Positions 52,711 through 62,372 are shown, counted from the first letter of the stretch. The stretch: DNA of 64,000 nucleotides from Halorubellus litoreus (GCF_037081675.1 NZ_JAZAQL010000002.1:62001-126000), one strand, 5' to 3'. Program-made: numbers and translations. Notes: generated from the letters alone by a model not told the origin.

Positions 52711-55700
52711 GTGAGCGCCATGGACCGCCTCGCGGATGGTATCGCAGGGCACACGAAGGTCGTCATCGTCGCGCTCTTGCTCGTGACCGCCGGCCTCGGC
52801 TCGCAGGCCGGTGCCGTCGAGTCCGACTCCGGTCTCGACCAGTTCAACAGCGAGAGCGACGCCGCCAACGCCTCCGAGTACATCACCGAGACGTTCGTCG
52901 CGGACAACACGAGCACTACGAGCGTCCAGGTGATCGTCCGGAGCGAGTCGAAGAACGGGAACGTCCTCTCCAGGGAGTCGCTGTTGGCGTCGCTCAGATA
53001 CCAACAGGAACTCCGGTCGAACGAGACGATAAACGGGACGCTCGCCGGCGACCAGGGCCTGTTCGGCGTCTCGAACCTCGTCGCCATCACCGCCATCCAG
53101 CAGGAGAAAGCCGGTGAACTCCAGGCTCGCGGCGCGGAACTGCAGGCGCGCTCGGAAGCGCTCAACGAGAGCCGCGCCGAGCTCGAAGCACGTGGCGAGG
53201 CGCTCAACGAGACCGGCGAGCGCCTCAAGGGCGCGCTCGACACGCTCCGCGCGAACCCGAACGCGAGCATCCGAACGCAGTTCGAGCAGGTGAACGCGAA
53301 CACGAGCGTCGAACTCGGGAGCGACGACTACGCGGCGTTCGAACGCGCCGCCACGCAGCTCCGCGCGAACACCACGGCGGTCCAGACCACGGTTCGGTCG
53401 GGCACCCAGCAGGTGCTCGCCGACGAGTTCCGCGCACTCCAGGCGCGCCAGGTCACGCTGACGAACACCAGCGAGCGGCTCCGCGGTGCCCTCACCGTCC
53501 TCCGCGAGGACCCGAACGCGGACGTCCGCACGCAGTTCGACCAGGTCGAGGCGAACACCACGGTCGAGTTCGACGCACAGGACTACGCCATCTTCGAGGA
53601 CGCCGCACAGCGCCTCCGGAACGCCTCGAGCGAACGACAGGTCCAGGGCGCGTACCGCCAGGGCACGCAGGGCGTCCTCAGCGACCAGCTGGGGGCGCTC
53701 GCGAACCGCTCCGATCGCGTGAACGCGACCGCCGCGGCACTCGGTGAGGCGATGACGACCGCGGCGAGCGACCCGAACGTCACCGCTCGCAGCCAGTACG
53801 ACGCCGTCGTCGCGAACTCGACCGTCGAGTTCGAGGACGGCGACTTCGCCGCGTTCGAAGCGACCGTCGAGGACGTCAGCCCGCTGCTCGCGGCCGTCGA
53901 ACGGAACTACCTCGCCGGCACGCAGGGCGTCCTCCGCGACGAATCCCAGGCGCTCCAGGAGCAAGCCGAGACCCTCAAAGCGGAGGGCGAAGCGCTCCAG
54001 GAGGCGTTCGCCGAGTTCCAGGAACGCCGACAGGCGCTCCAGGACGGCGGAACGCCGTCGCTCGACGCGCAGATAGACAAGCTCGAGTCGATGAACGCGA
54101 CGCAGGTCGAGGACACCGCCGAGGTCGTCCTCAGCGAGGGCGACGGTCCGCTCGCCGGGCAGGCGCTCGGGTTGATGCCCCAGGACTTCGAGCCGGGGTC
54201 GACGAGCGCGAACGCGCGGATGCTCATCGGCGTCCTCGAGACGTCCTCCAGTAGCGCCGCGTCGAACGCGCAGACCGTCAGCGGGACCGTGACGCAGGTC
54301 CAGCTCGAGATGCAGGACGTCGCACAGGCGGGCTCGACCGGGAGCGACGACGAGGAGTACATCGTCTTCGGGTTCGGCGTCATCTCCCAGGAGATCGACC
54401 AGTCGCTCACGGACTCCGTGAACATCGTCGCGCCGATGGCGCTGCTGTTCGTGCTGTTGACGCTGATGGTCGCGTACCGCGACTTCCTCGACATCGTCCT
54501 CGGGCTGTTCGGCATCATCGCCGTCCTCCTGTGGACGTTCGGGTTCATGGGAATCGCCGGGGTGTCGTTCAACCAGATCATGATCGCGGTCCCGGTGCTC
54601 CTCATCGGGTTGAGTATCGACTACGCGATACACATCTTCATGCGGCATCGGGAGGCGCGCACTGACGAGAACACGGTCGACGACGTCCGTGGCTCGATGG
54701 GTGCGGCGCTCGGCGGCGTCGGCCTCGCGCTGACGTGGGTGACGGCGACGACCGTCATCGGGTTCCTCTCGAACCTCACGAGCCCGCTCCCGCCCATCCA
54801 GGACTTCGGTATCGTGTCCTCGGTCGGTATCCTCGCGGCGCTCGCGGTGTTCGGCGCGCTCATCCCGGCGTTGAAGATCGAAGCCGACGGCTTCCTCGAG
54901 AACCGCCTCGGGCTCGACCGCACGAAGCGCGCGTTCGGGACCGGCGGCGGCCGGTTCTCGCAGGTGCTCTCGCTCGGCGGAACGGCCGCCCGGAAGGCGC
55001 CCGCGGTCGTCATCGCGGTCGCGCTCGTCATCTCCATCGCCGGTGGCGTCGGCGCGACCCAGGTCAGTACCGAGTTCAGTCAGGAGAGCTTCATCGCGGA
55101 CGAACCCGCCGAGTGGCTGTACGAGCTCCCGGAGCCGTTCACGCCCGGCGAGTACTCCGCGAAGGCGAACCTCGACTACGTGAACGAGAACTTCCAGCGC
55201 GAGGACTCCCAGGCGCAGATACTCGTCAGGGCGAACGACTCGGCGTCACTCGACACTGCGGAGACGTTCGCGCGGCTGAACGAGACCGAGACGGGGCTCT
55301 CCGAGATGGACACCGCGTTCACGGGGAGTAGCGGCGACGTGGCGACCCGGTCGGTGCTGTCGGTGATGCGGTCGACCGCGGCGACGAACGCGTCGTTCAA
55401 CGAGACGTTCTGGGCGGCGGACACCGACGGTGACGGGACGCCGGACGAGAACGTCACGGGCGTCCTCTCCGCGCTGTTCCGCGTGAACGAGGACGAAGCA
55501 AGCGAGTACGTGCATCGCGTCGAGACCGACGACGGCTACCGGTACGAGTCGATGCGGCTCGTCGTCCCCATCGAAGGCGGCGCGGACACCGGGGACGTCA
55601 CCACGCAGCTCCGCGACGTCGCGACGATCATGAACGGCGACGGGACGCGCGCGACCGCGACCGGCAGTCCGGTCGTGAACGAGATCGTGCAGCGCGAACT

Positions 55701-56259
55701 CCTCGACACCGTCATCCAGAGCCTCATCATCACGCTCATCGCGGTGTTCGCGTTCCTCATGATCGCGTACCGCATCCAGGAGGGGAGTGCCGCGCTCGGC
55801 GCGTTCACGCTCCTCCCGGTCGCACTGAGCGTGTCGTGGATCCTCGGGACGATGTACGCCATCGGGATGCCGTTCAACGTCCTGACGGGGATGATAACGA
55901 GCCTCACCGTCGGGCTCGGGGTGGCGTACTCCATCCACATCAGCGAACGGTTCAATCTCGAACTGGAACGCACCGGGAACGTCTGGACGGCGATGGACCG
56001 CACCATCACCGGCACCGGCGGTGCGCTCCTCGGGTCCGCGGCGACGACCGTCGGCGGGTTCGGGACGCTCGCGTTCGCGATCTTCCCGGCGCTCCAGCAG
56101 TTCGGCGTCATCACGGGGATGACGATCATCTACGCGTTCCTCGCGAGCGTGCTCGTCCTCCCGAGCCTGCTCGTGGTGTGGGTGAAGTACTTCGGGCCGG
56201 AGGCGGACTTCTCCGCGGAGCCGGCCGCCGCGGAAGCACCGGTCGGAGGTGACGACTGA
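52711..56259 (+). CDS. RND/MMPL-family exporter with triplicated extracellular module
   Basis: 1182 residues with the RND layout: first helix (about 15-35), a very large extracellular loop, a cluster of helices near 575-730, a second loop, and final helices near 1000-1165. The first loop contains three tandem homologous modules of about 85 residues (roughly 170-254, 255-340 and 341-425). Each reads A[LM]..L..[DP]PN[AV]..R[TS]Q[FY][DE]..V.ANT.VEF, then GTQ.VL.D and a helix, with many N-glycosylation sites. Flanking heptad-rich parts (about 130-170 and 405-450) suggest coiled coils. Start is GTG 52711 or ATG 52720. Substrate unknown, perhaps lipids or drugs. Next gene abuts. Confidence 0.85.
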   Translation: MSAMDRLADGIAGHTKVVIVALLLVTAGLGSQAGAVESDSGLDQFNSESDAANASEYITETFVADNTSTTSVQVIVRSESKNGNVLSRESLLASLRYQQELRSNETINGTLAGDQGLFGVSNLVAITAIQQEKAGELQARGAELQARSEALNESRAELEARGEALNETGERLKGALDTLRANPNASIRTQFEQVNANTSVELGSDDYAAFERAATQLRANTTAVQTTVRSGTQQVLADEFRALQARQVTLTNTSERLRGALTVLREDPNADVRTQFDQVEANTTVEFDAQDYAIFEDAAQRLRNASSERQVQGAYRQGTQGVLSDQLGALANRSDRVNATAAALGEAMTTAASDPNVTARSQYDAVVANSTVEFEDGDFAAFEATVEDVSPLLAAVERNYLAGTQGVLRDESQALQEQAETLKAEGEALQEAFAEFQERRQALQDGGTPSLDAQIDKLESMNATQVEDTAEVVLSEGDGPLAGQALGLMPQDFEPGSTSANARMLIGVLETSSSSAASNAQTVSGTVTQVQLEMQDVAQAGSTGSDDEEYIVFGFGVISQEIDQSLTDSVNIVAPMALLFVLLTLMVAYRDFLDIVLGLFGIIAVLLWTFGFMGIAGVSFNQIMIAVPVLLIGLSIDYAIHIFMRHREARTDENTVDDVRGSMGAALGGVGLALTWVTATTVIGFLSNLTSPLPPIQDFGIVSSVGILAALAVFGALIPALKIEADGFLENRLGLDRTKRAFGTGGGRFSQVLSLGGTAARKAPAVVIAVALVISIAGGVGATQVSTEFSQESFIADEPAEWLYELPEPFTPGEYSAKANLDYVNENFQREDSQAQILVRANDSASLDTAETFARLNETETGLSEMDTAFTGSSGDVATRSVLSVMRSTAATNASFNETFWAADTDGDGTPDENVTGVLSALFRVNEDEASEYVHRVETDDGYRYESMRLVVPIEGGADTGDVTTQLRDVATIMNGDGTRATATGSPVVNEIVQRELLDTVIQSLIITLIAVFAFLMIAYRIQEGSAALGAFTLLPVALSVSWILGTMYAIGMPFNVLTGMITSLTVGLGVAYSIHISERFNLELERTGNVWTAMDRTITGTGGALLGSAATTVGGFGTLAFAIFPALQQFGVITGMTIIYAFLASVLVLPSLLVVWVKYFGPEADFSAEPAAAEAPVGGDD
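56245..56252 (+). promoter_or_regulatory. Shine-Dalgarno of the TrmB-family gene
   Basis: GGAGGTGA within the exporter 3' end, seven bases before the ATG at 56260. It supports that start and translational coupling to the exporter. Confidence 0.65.
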
Positions 56260-57033
56260 ATGCAGGAGGGAGACGCCATCGAGTCCCTGGAACGCCTCGG
56301 CCTCACGTCGTACGAGGCGAAGGTGTTCATCGCGCTCCAGAAGCTCGGGTCGGGGACGGCGCGCGAGGTCTCGCGCGTCGCGGACGTTCCGCGGTCGCAG
56401 GTCTACAGCGTCACGGAGGGCCTGGAGGACCGTGGGCTCGTCGAGGTCCAGCAGTCGAGCCCGATGCAGTACCGGCCCGTGAGCATCGAGGAAGCCCGGA
56501 AGACGCTCCGGGAGCGCTTCGAGACGGAGTCCGACCGCGCGTTCGAGTACGTCGAGAGCGTGCGGAACGAACGCGGCGGGGAGCGCGAGGAACAGGAGGC
56601 GATCTGGACGCTCTCCGGGCACGACCACGTCGCGGAGCGCGCGGCGGAACTCGTCCGGAACGCCGAAGAGGCGGTGGTGTTCGCCGCGCGGACGCCCGAC
56701 CTCGTGACCGAGGACATCGCGGCGGCGCTCCGGGAAGCCACGACGGAGGGCGTCACCGTTCGCGTGGTGAGCGTGAACCCGGCCGTCCGCGAGCTGTTCG
56801 AGGCGGACGCGAGCATCGCGACGATGGATACCGCCGAGCCCGCGGTGGACGACGAACGAACCGGGCGCGCGGTGCTCGCGGACGGGAACGTCGTCCTGAT
56901 GAGCGTGCTCGGTGACCGCGACGACATCCCCGAACTCACGACGGAGACCGCGTTCTGGACGGCGCGCACGAACTTCGCGACCGTCCTCCACGAACTCGCG
57001 ATGAACTCCATCTCGCCGCGCGAGATCGCCTGA
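56260..57033 (+). CDS. TrmB-family transcription regulator
   Basis: 257 residues. The N-terminal winged helix (about 6-75) reads LERLGLTSYEAKVFIALQKLGSGTAREVSRVADVPRSQVYSVTEGLEDRGLVEV in segments, the TrmB signature. The rest is a helical linker and a phospholipase-D-like effector domain (about 115-257) with SGHDHVAERAAELV and NAEEAVVFAARTPDLV. Its ATG directly follows the exporter stop, preceded by a Shine-Dalgarno site, so it is the second gene of that operon and probably autoregulates it in response to a ligand or membrane stress. Confidence 0.88.
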   Translation: MQEGDAIESLERLGLTSYEAKVFIALQKLGSGTAREVSRVADVPRSQVYSVTEGLEDRGLVEVQQSSPMQYRPVSIEEARKTLRERFETESDRAFEYVESVRNERGGEREEQEAIWTLSGHDHVAERAAELVRNAEEAVVFAARTPDLVTEDIAAALREATTEGVTVRVVSVNPAVRELFEADASIATMDTAEPAVDDERTGRAVLADGNVVLMSVLGDRDDIPELTTETAFWTARTNFATVLHELAMNSISPREIA

Positions 57034-57451
57034 CTGCGGCGCGGCGGCGCGGCTGCGAGCCGTCCCTGTGCAGGGGTCTTCTGCAGGAATCGCGACGACC
57101 GAGAGCGGGAGCGGTCGCGCCGAGTGATACTGCCGGGTGCGCGCCGATAGGCGAACGTGAGCCTACCCAGGGGGTGGTAGGTTCGAGGTGTGGGGAGTGA
57201 GTGGGGGGAGAGGGAGGGCGTTCGGATTCGGGGACCGTCGTCGACCGCTATGGCTGCGACGACGACGGGCGCGACGGCATGGGTGGGGGTGGGTGGAGTC
57301 GGCGACGTCGTGGCACGGAACGTCGCTCCATTGTCACTGTCTCGTTGCCTCGGACTGCGATAGAACGTCTCGGCTGGTAGTTATTGATTCACGTCCCAAA
57401 CCGACTAGGGTCGACGACCGATGCTCGCAGTTCGGGCGCGCGAACGGTCGG
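57034..57451. other. Intergenic region between TrmB regulator and pelota
   Basis: 418 bp between two converging genes. CCTACC (57162-57167) can pair with GGTAGG (57176-57181) across a loop, giving a hairpin some 130 bp after the regulator stop. The following 150 bp are G-rich (GGGGAGAGGGAGGG) and no supported gene crosses it. A small RNA or a terminator pair for the converging genes are both possible. I see no further structure. Confidence 0.45.
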
Positions 57452-58519
57452 TCACTCGAGCCGGTAGCGGAGCAGTGCGGCGATACCGCCGAGGTTCCGG
57501 AGTTGTTGGCCGGGCGGGAACTCGCTGGAGAACACCGTCACTTCGCCGCCCTGGCGTTCGACGCTCGTGACGACGTCGTCGACGTCGATGTCCCACTCGC
57601 CGTCGGGGCCGCGTTCCTCGCGGAGCTTCTCGTCGAGGATCAGTAGCTGTTCGACCGCGCCGTACTCTGCGGCCTCCGCGACCGCTTCCGGCCCGTAGGA
57701 GGCCTCGTGGCCTTGCCCGATGCGTTCGGTGAGTTCGTCGATGTACTCCGCTTCCTTCGCGATGCGGGTCTGCTGTTGGACGTCCTCGACAGCCCCGCGC
57801 TTGAGGACCTCGTGAACGCCGCGGTCTCCGACGCCGGACGTGTCGACCATCGTCACCAGCTCCGCGACCTCGGGGTAGTTCTCCTCGATGTGCTTCAGTG
57901 CGTCTTGCTTCGTGAACCCCGGGCCCGCGAGGACGATGGCGTCCACGTCCATCCGCGCGAGCGCCGCACCGAGTTCGCCGAACAGCTCGCCGCGACCGCG
58001 CGCGTACTCGCCCTTCCCCGTCGTCCCCGTGAACCGCCCGCGTTCCTCGGTGCCGTACTGCGCGACCGTGTGGATGTACGCCTCGCCCTCCTCGACGGTC
58101 GCGATGGCGACGTCCGGGTTCTCCGCCGCCTCCTCGGCCTCCTCGATGCGGTCGAGCTGGTCGGGCTTCCAGACCTTCTCGACCTCCAGCTCGTCGTGGT
58201 CCTCGACGTTCAGCGTGTGATGGAACCCGAGCTGGTCCTCGCGCGAACAGTCCTCGATGACGCCCGACACCCGGAGGCGGTTCGAGAACTTGTGGAACTC
58301 CACCTCCTCCACGCCGAGCGTCACGAACATGTGCTCGCGCTCACCGCCCGTGTCGCGGAGGTCCTCGTCGTTCCGCTGGATGCGTCGCGTCGTATCGCCC
58401 GCGACGAGGTCCCCGGGTTCGAGGACGTACTGGAGGTGCCAGAGGTCGTCGAGCGTCTCCGGGACGAGCGTGATGCGCTCCCGGTTGCCCTCGACGCGAT
58501 AGCGATCCTTGATCTGCAT
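57452..58519 (-). CDS. pelA: mRNA surveillance protein pelota
   Basis: Archaeal Pelota (Dom34 homologue), 355 residues, which recognises ribosomes stalled with an empty A site and with aEF1A/ABCE1 releases them. The N-terminal Sm-like domain is residues 1-125, the eRF1-like central domain about 130-255 (with AGPGFTKQDALKHI), and the C-terminal domain about 260-355 ending GGIAALLRYRLE. It lacks the GGQ of release factors, as expected for pelota. The ATG at 58519 is 102 bp from the divergent usp gene. RqcH, a second ribosome-rescue factor, lies 1.6 kb downstream in the window. Confidence 0.95.
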   Translation of the reverse strand: MQIKDRYRVEGNRERITLVPETLDDLWHLQYVLEPGDLVAGDTTRRIQRNDEDLRDTGGEREHMFVTLGVEEVEFHKFSNRLRVSGVIEDCSREDQLGFHHTLNVEDHDELEVEKVWKPDQLDRIEEAEEAAENPDVAIATVEEGEAYIHTVAQYGTEERGRFTGTTGKGEYARGRGELFGELGAALARMDVDAIVLAGPGFTKQDALKHIEENYPEVAELVTMVDTSGVGDRGVHEVLKRGAVEDVQQQTRIAKEAEYIDELTERIGQGHEASYGPEAVAEAAEYGAVEQLLILDEKLREERGPDGEWDIDVDDVVTSVERQGGEVTVFSSEFPPGQQLRNLGGIAALLRYRLE

Positions 58520-58620
58520 ACCCCGGACTTGCCCCGGGCGGTGTAAGTGTCCTGCTATCGCTCACGGCGCTCGCGTCGCCGGCAGGACGTTTCATGTGGG
58601 TTGGGGGCGTTGACAGGAGT

Positions 58621-59235
58621 ATGTACGAGCGAATCCTCGTGCCGACCGACGGGAGCGTCGGCTCGGCCCACGTGGCGCTGCAAGCGATCGACCTCGCGGA
58701 GACGTACGGTGCGACGATACACGTCCTCCACGTCGTCGACGAGAGCGTGCGCGCGTTCGTCGCCGGGTTCGGCGACGAGTCCGAGCTCGACGACCGCGGG
58801 CAGGAGGCGGTCGACCGCGTCGCGACGATGGCTCGCGAGCACGGCGTCGACGTCGTGACGGCCATCGAGGACGGCGACCCGGCACGCCACATCGTCGAGT
58901 ACGCCGACGAGATCGACGCCGACCTCATCGTCGCCGGCACCCACGGTCGCTCGGGCGTCGAGCGGCGTCTCATCGGGAGCGTCGCCGAACGTCTGGTGCG
59001 TCGCGCGGCGTGCCCCGTCATGACCGTCCGGCTCCCGGAGACGGACGTCACCGTCGAGGACGAGGACGAGGCGATGGACATCGCCCGGGACGCCCTCGCG
59101 GACGCGGGAATCGACGCGGCGGTGACCGAGGTCGAGCGACAGGTGAGCGTGTGGGTCGTCGACGCCGAGAGCGAGGACGAGACGTACCTCGTGTACGTCG
59201 ACCCGGTGACCCAGCGGACGAGCATCATCTCGTGA
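58621..59235 (+). CDS. Universal stress protein, UspA family
   Basis: 204 residues. The Usp domain (1-140) has the strand ERILVPTDGS and the ATP-binding GTHGRSGVERRLIGSVAERL in segments (G-x2-G-x9-G-S/T). An extra C-terminal region (about 145-204, DEAMDIARDALADAGI ... VSVWVVDAESEDETYLVYVD) looks like a small second alpha/beta domain, as in many haloarchaeal Usps. The last 13 codons including the stop are repeated just downstream. I start at ATG 58621, where MYERILV begins; it is divergent from pelota. Confidence 0.9.
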   Translation: MYERILVPTDGSVGSAHVALQAIDLAETYGATIHVLHVVDESVRAFVAGFGDESELDDRGQEAVDRVATMAREHGVDVVTAIEDGDPARHIVEYADEIDADLIVAGTHGRSGVERRLIGSVAERLVRRAACPVMTVRLPETDVTVEDEDEAMDIARDALADAGIDAAVTEVERQVSVWVVDAESEDETYLVYVDPVTQRTSIIS

Positions 59236-59276
59236 AGGTCGACCCGGTGACTCAACGGACGAGCATCATCTCGTGA
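59197..59276. repeat. 39-bp duplication of the usp 3' end including its stop codon
   Basis: Copy 1 (59197-59235) encodes VDPVTQRTSIIS and TGA. Copy 2 (59238-59276) repeats it with two base changes, both silent if translated, after a two-base spacer that puts it out of frame with the gene. The first TGA terminates before the copy can be read. Confidence 0.9.
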
Positions 59277-59283
59277 CGACGGG

Positions 59284-60060
59284 CTAGCGTCGGCGCGCTC
59301 GCCGGTAGCCCATCCCGCTGAGGCGTGCGGCAACGGCGCTCGCGTATCCCGTGCCGAGCGCGGCGAGCAGCCCGAAGACGCCCGCGGACGTGAGGACGCG
59401 GGCGTAGGCGGCGAGTGCGAGGACGGCGATACTGAAGGCGGCGGTCCACGCGTAGAGGTACGCGGCGTGCGCGAGGACGTCGCGGAACGACCACGGGGCG
59501 AGTGCGCGCCGGAGGCTGCCGGTGGCGGCGAGCTCGCAGAGCGCGGCGGGGTAGACGTAGAGGACGGCGAGTGCGAGGAGGAACGAGATCGTGCCGCCCG
59601 CCAGGAGCGCGAACCCGCCACCGCCCTGGACGCTGTCGGGTGCGAGCCCGCCGAGCCCGAGGACGGTGACGTAGAGGAGGAGGAAGGGCGCGCCGAGGTA
59701 GGGGACGCTCGCGAGCGCGACCCGGCCACCGGTCGCGAGGAGGCCGCGGACGCTCCCGGACGCGGGGAGTTCGCTCGCGTCGCCGGGGACGTCGACGAGC
59801 GCGCGGTCGCCGCTCGCGAGGTCGCCGCCGACGGTCCCGGCGAGCACGCGCCCGAGGTACCCGAGCCACGCCACGACCGCCGCGAGTGCGAGCGCGAGGA
59901 AGCCGAGTGCTGCGACGCCCGGGTAGACCGCGACCGCGTACCGGCCGGCGAGCGCCACCGCGAGCGCGAGCACGGTCAGGACCGCGATACCGTCCCGCGA
60001 CGCCGCGCCCCGCGTCGGGTACCGGAGCGCGCCGACGAACGAATCGGTGTCCTCCGTCAT
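59284..60060 (-). CDS. Polytopic membrane protein, DUF4013 family
   Basis: 258 residues. About six hydrophobic helices follow a short polar arm with the family-typical SFVGALRYPTRG start. Other DUF4013-like features are the GYLGRVLAGTVGGD segment after the second helix, an acidic loop with LVDVPGD, and a GFALLAGGTISFLLALAVLYVYPAALCELA core. Function is unknown; relatives are found across archaea and some bacteria. It is convergent with usp, 48 bp away, and lies 65 bp downstream of RqcH on the same strand, so it might be co-transcribed with it. Confidence 0.85.
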   Translation of the reverse strand: MTEDTDSFVGALRYPTRGAASRDGIAVLTVLALAVALAGRYAVAVYPGVAALGFLALALAAVVAWLGYLGRVLAGTVGGDLASGDRALVDVPGDASELPASGSVRGLLATGGRVALASVPYLGAPFLLLYVTVLGLGGLAPDSVQGGGGFALLAGGTISFLLALAVLYVYPAALCELAATGSLRRALAPWSFRDVLAHAAYLYAWTAAFSIAVLALAAYARVLTSAGVFGLLAALGTGYASAVAARLSGMGYRRARRR

Positions 60061-60125
60061 GTCGACTCCCGTCCGTTCGCGTCGGCTGTCTCGCCGGTCA
60101 TCCCTGGAGTGGCTCGGGCATCGTC

Positions 60126-62282
60126 TCAGTCCTTGATTCGGCTCCCGCCCGGCGGGAGGAAGTGCTGGATGCGGTCCGGGCTCGCGACCTTCCGCACGAA
60201 CGACGTGTCAGCGAACCGCTCGCGGAACTCGCGATAGATGCGTTTCGCGACGTCGCCCTGCGCGAACTTCCCGGGTTCGACCTCCATCATCGTCTCCGTG
60301 CGCTCCGCGGTCGCTGCCGGCGGCCCGCCGACCACCCTCGTCGAGGGCTCGCACTGGATACCGACCGCGCAGCCGACTGGCGTGTCCCGGAAGTACGTCC
60401 GGTCGCCCCGCACCGCGAACCCGCCCTTCTCGAGGTACTCGCCGGATTCGGGCGTCTTCGACACCTGGTCGCTGTCGACCATGTAGACGTCCCCGGCGTA
60501 GACGCCGTCCTTCCACACCGACGAGTACGTCACCGCGAACTGAGCCGCCTGCTCGAGGGTCTCGTCGCTGAAGTCGACGTCCTTCGCGGACTCGCTCGGG
60601 TCCGTCGCCTTCAACACGGTGACGGGGCCGCCGTGAGCCTGCGAGTGGAACACCTTGTCGCCGCGCTCGACGTACTTCTTCACGAGCTCCTCGTTCTGGT
60701 CCGCCGACCGCCCGCCGATGACGAGGTAGCCGTCGGTCGTGTGGAACCACCGGAAGCGCTCGTACCACTGCTCCTGCTGGCGGACCGGAATCGAGGGGTC
60801 CGCGAGCCAGTCGCGGTCGACCCCTCCGTCGTCCTCGTCGTCGCCGTCCGCATCGTCGTCGTCACCGCCCTCCGCCTGGCGGCGCTCGTACTCGCGCTTG
60901 CGCTCCTTGACGTCTTCCAGGTCCTCGCGCGTGTCCTCGATGGCGGCGAGCGCGCCCTCCTTCTTCCCCTCGACGCGCTTGGCCTCCTGGTAGAGGCGGT
61001 CCGCGTTGTGCTCGACGCCCTCCCGGACCTCGACGGTCACGTCACGGCCGTCGAGCGACAAGGTCACCGTGCCCTCGCTCCCATCGAGTCGGACGACCGC
61101 CTCGGCCGCGTCGATGCCTTGCTCGGCGCCCTCCTCGAACTTCGCCTCGATGTCGTCCCACGGGACGTCGTCCTCGCGCGCCGCGCGGATGGTGCCGAGG
61201 ACGTCGTCGACGAGGCCGTAGTTCGCGTACAGCGACTCCGCGCGCTCGCGGTACGCCTCGGCGTCCTGCTCGAACCCCTCGATGGCGCCCTCCTGCTGTT
61301 CGATGATGCGCTCGTACTTCGCGATCTCGCTCTCGAAGTCCGGCGAGTCGTCCCCGGGCGCCTCGTCGCTGCCCTCGTCGTCCTGGCTGCGGTCGAACTC
61401 GTAGAAGTACTGGTCGACCGCCGCGTTGAACGTGTCGAACGCCTCCGGGACGTACTCGTCGCGCTCCTCGAGCGGGAACGGCGTCACGTCGACAACGCGG
61501 CCCTTCCCGGACGTCTCGTCGCCGTCGTCGGGGTCGGTCCGGTAGAGGCGCGGGTCGACGTCCGCGGACGCGACGTCCTCGCGGAGTCGGTCGAGCGCGT
61601 CGAACACGCGCCGGTAGTCGTCCTCGTCCGCGTCCGCGATGTCGAGCGCCTTCTCGACGCCGGCGCGACTACAGATCTCCTCCGCCCACAACCCACCGAG
61701 GTTGAGTTGCGTCGCGAGCGTCCGCACGACGTCGGTGTCGGAGTCGTTCATCTTCGCGACGAACGGCTCCCACTCGATGGCGAGCGGGTTGATGCGCGAA
61801 TCCGGGAACTCGTAGGTCGACCCGGGCGCGACCGTCCGCGATTTCAGGCGGACGGTGTCGAGGCAGTCGACGACCTCGTACGTCTCGTCGCAGACCGCGA
61901 TGTTCCCCTGGCCGAACAGCTCGACGACGATGATCGTGTCCTGGTCCTCGCGCTCGAACCGGAACTCGAGGATGCGGTCGAACTCGAACTGCTCGACGCC
62001 CGCGAAGTCCGCGCCCGACAACCGATTGCGGAGCATCATCGCGAAGTTCGGCGGTCGACCCGGCGCGTCCGGCACGTGCTCGGGGTCGGCGACGTGCGCG
62101 CGCTTGACGTCACCGACCTCGAGGATGAGTTCGACCCGTCCACGGTCGAAGTCCCGCATCTTCAACCGCAGCAGGTCGTCGCCGTAGAGGTAGGCTTTGT
62201 CGACCTTCGCGCCCTCGTACGCTCCGAACTCGGAGACGACGGCGGCGAGGTCGACCGAAGAGAGCTCGCGTTTCGCGTCCAT
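60126..62282 (-). CDS. rqcH: RqcH/NFACT ribosome-rescue protein
   Basis: 718 residues, archaeal homologue of bacterial RqcH and eukaryotic Rqc2/NEMF. It binds split large ribosomal subunits with trapped nascent chains and, in bacteria, adds alanine tails. NFACT-N holds the conserved Asp102-Arg103 (FDRILEF), needed for tailing in bacteria. Helix-hairpin-helix and a long coiled coil (about 315-500, charged EER/KER repeats with an acidic EGGDDDDADGDDEDD patch) follow. NFACT-R begins WFHTTDGYLVIGGRSADQNE in part. The C-terminus ends PPGGSRIKD. It is 84 bp downstream of the small acidic gene at 62373. Confidence 0.93.
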   Translation of the reverse strand: MDAKRELSSVDLAAVVSEFGAYEGAKVDKAYLYGDDLLRLKMRDFDRGRVELILEVGDVKRAHVADPEHVPDAPGRPPNFAMMLRNRLSGADFAGVEQFEFDRILEFRFEREDQDTIIVVELFGQGNIAVCDETYEVVDCLDTVRLKSRTVAPGSTYEFPDSRINPLAIEWEPFVAKMNDSDTDVVRTLATQLNLGGLWAEEICSRAGVEKALDIADADEDDYRRVFDALDRLREDVASADVDPRLYRTDPDDGDETSGKGRVVDVTPFPLEERDEYVPEAFDTFNAAVDQYFYEFDRSQDDEGSDEAPGDDSPDFESEIAKYERIIEQQEGAIEGFEQDAEAYRERAESLYANYGLVDDVLGTIRAAREDDVPWDDIEAKFEEGAEQGIDAAEAVVRLDGSEGTVTLSLDGRDVTVEVREGVEHNADRLYQEAKRVEGKKEGALAAIEDTREDLEDVKERKREYERRQAEGGDDDDADGDDEDDGGVDRDWLADPSIPVRQQEQWYERFRWFHTTDGYLVIGGRSADQNEELVKKYVERGDKVFHSQAHGGPVTVLKATDPSESAKDVDFSDETLEQAAQFAVTYSSVWKDGVYAGDVYMVDSDQVSKTPESGEYLEKGGFAVRGDRTYFRDTPVGCAVGIQCEPSTRVVGGPPAATAERTETMMEVEPGKFAQGDVAKRIYREFRERFADTSFVRKVASPDRIQHFLPPGGSRIKD

Positions 62283-62372
62283 ACCGCCGCGTACCGGTGG
62301 CTCGCGGAAAGACGTTCCGTTGTCGCGACTACCGGCGCGCCGTCACGCGACCGCACGAACCGGCGTTCCCTC

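Noticed and set aside
57188..57646. Open frame on the plus strand downstream of the TrmB gene
   Set aside because: Trp/Arg-rich, non-acidic, and its second half is antisense to pelota.
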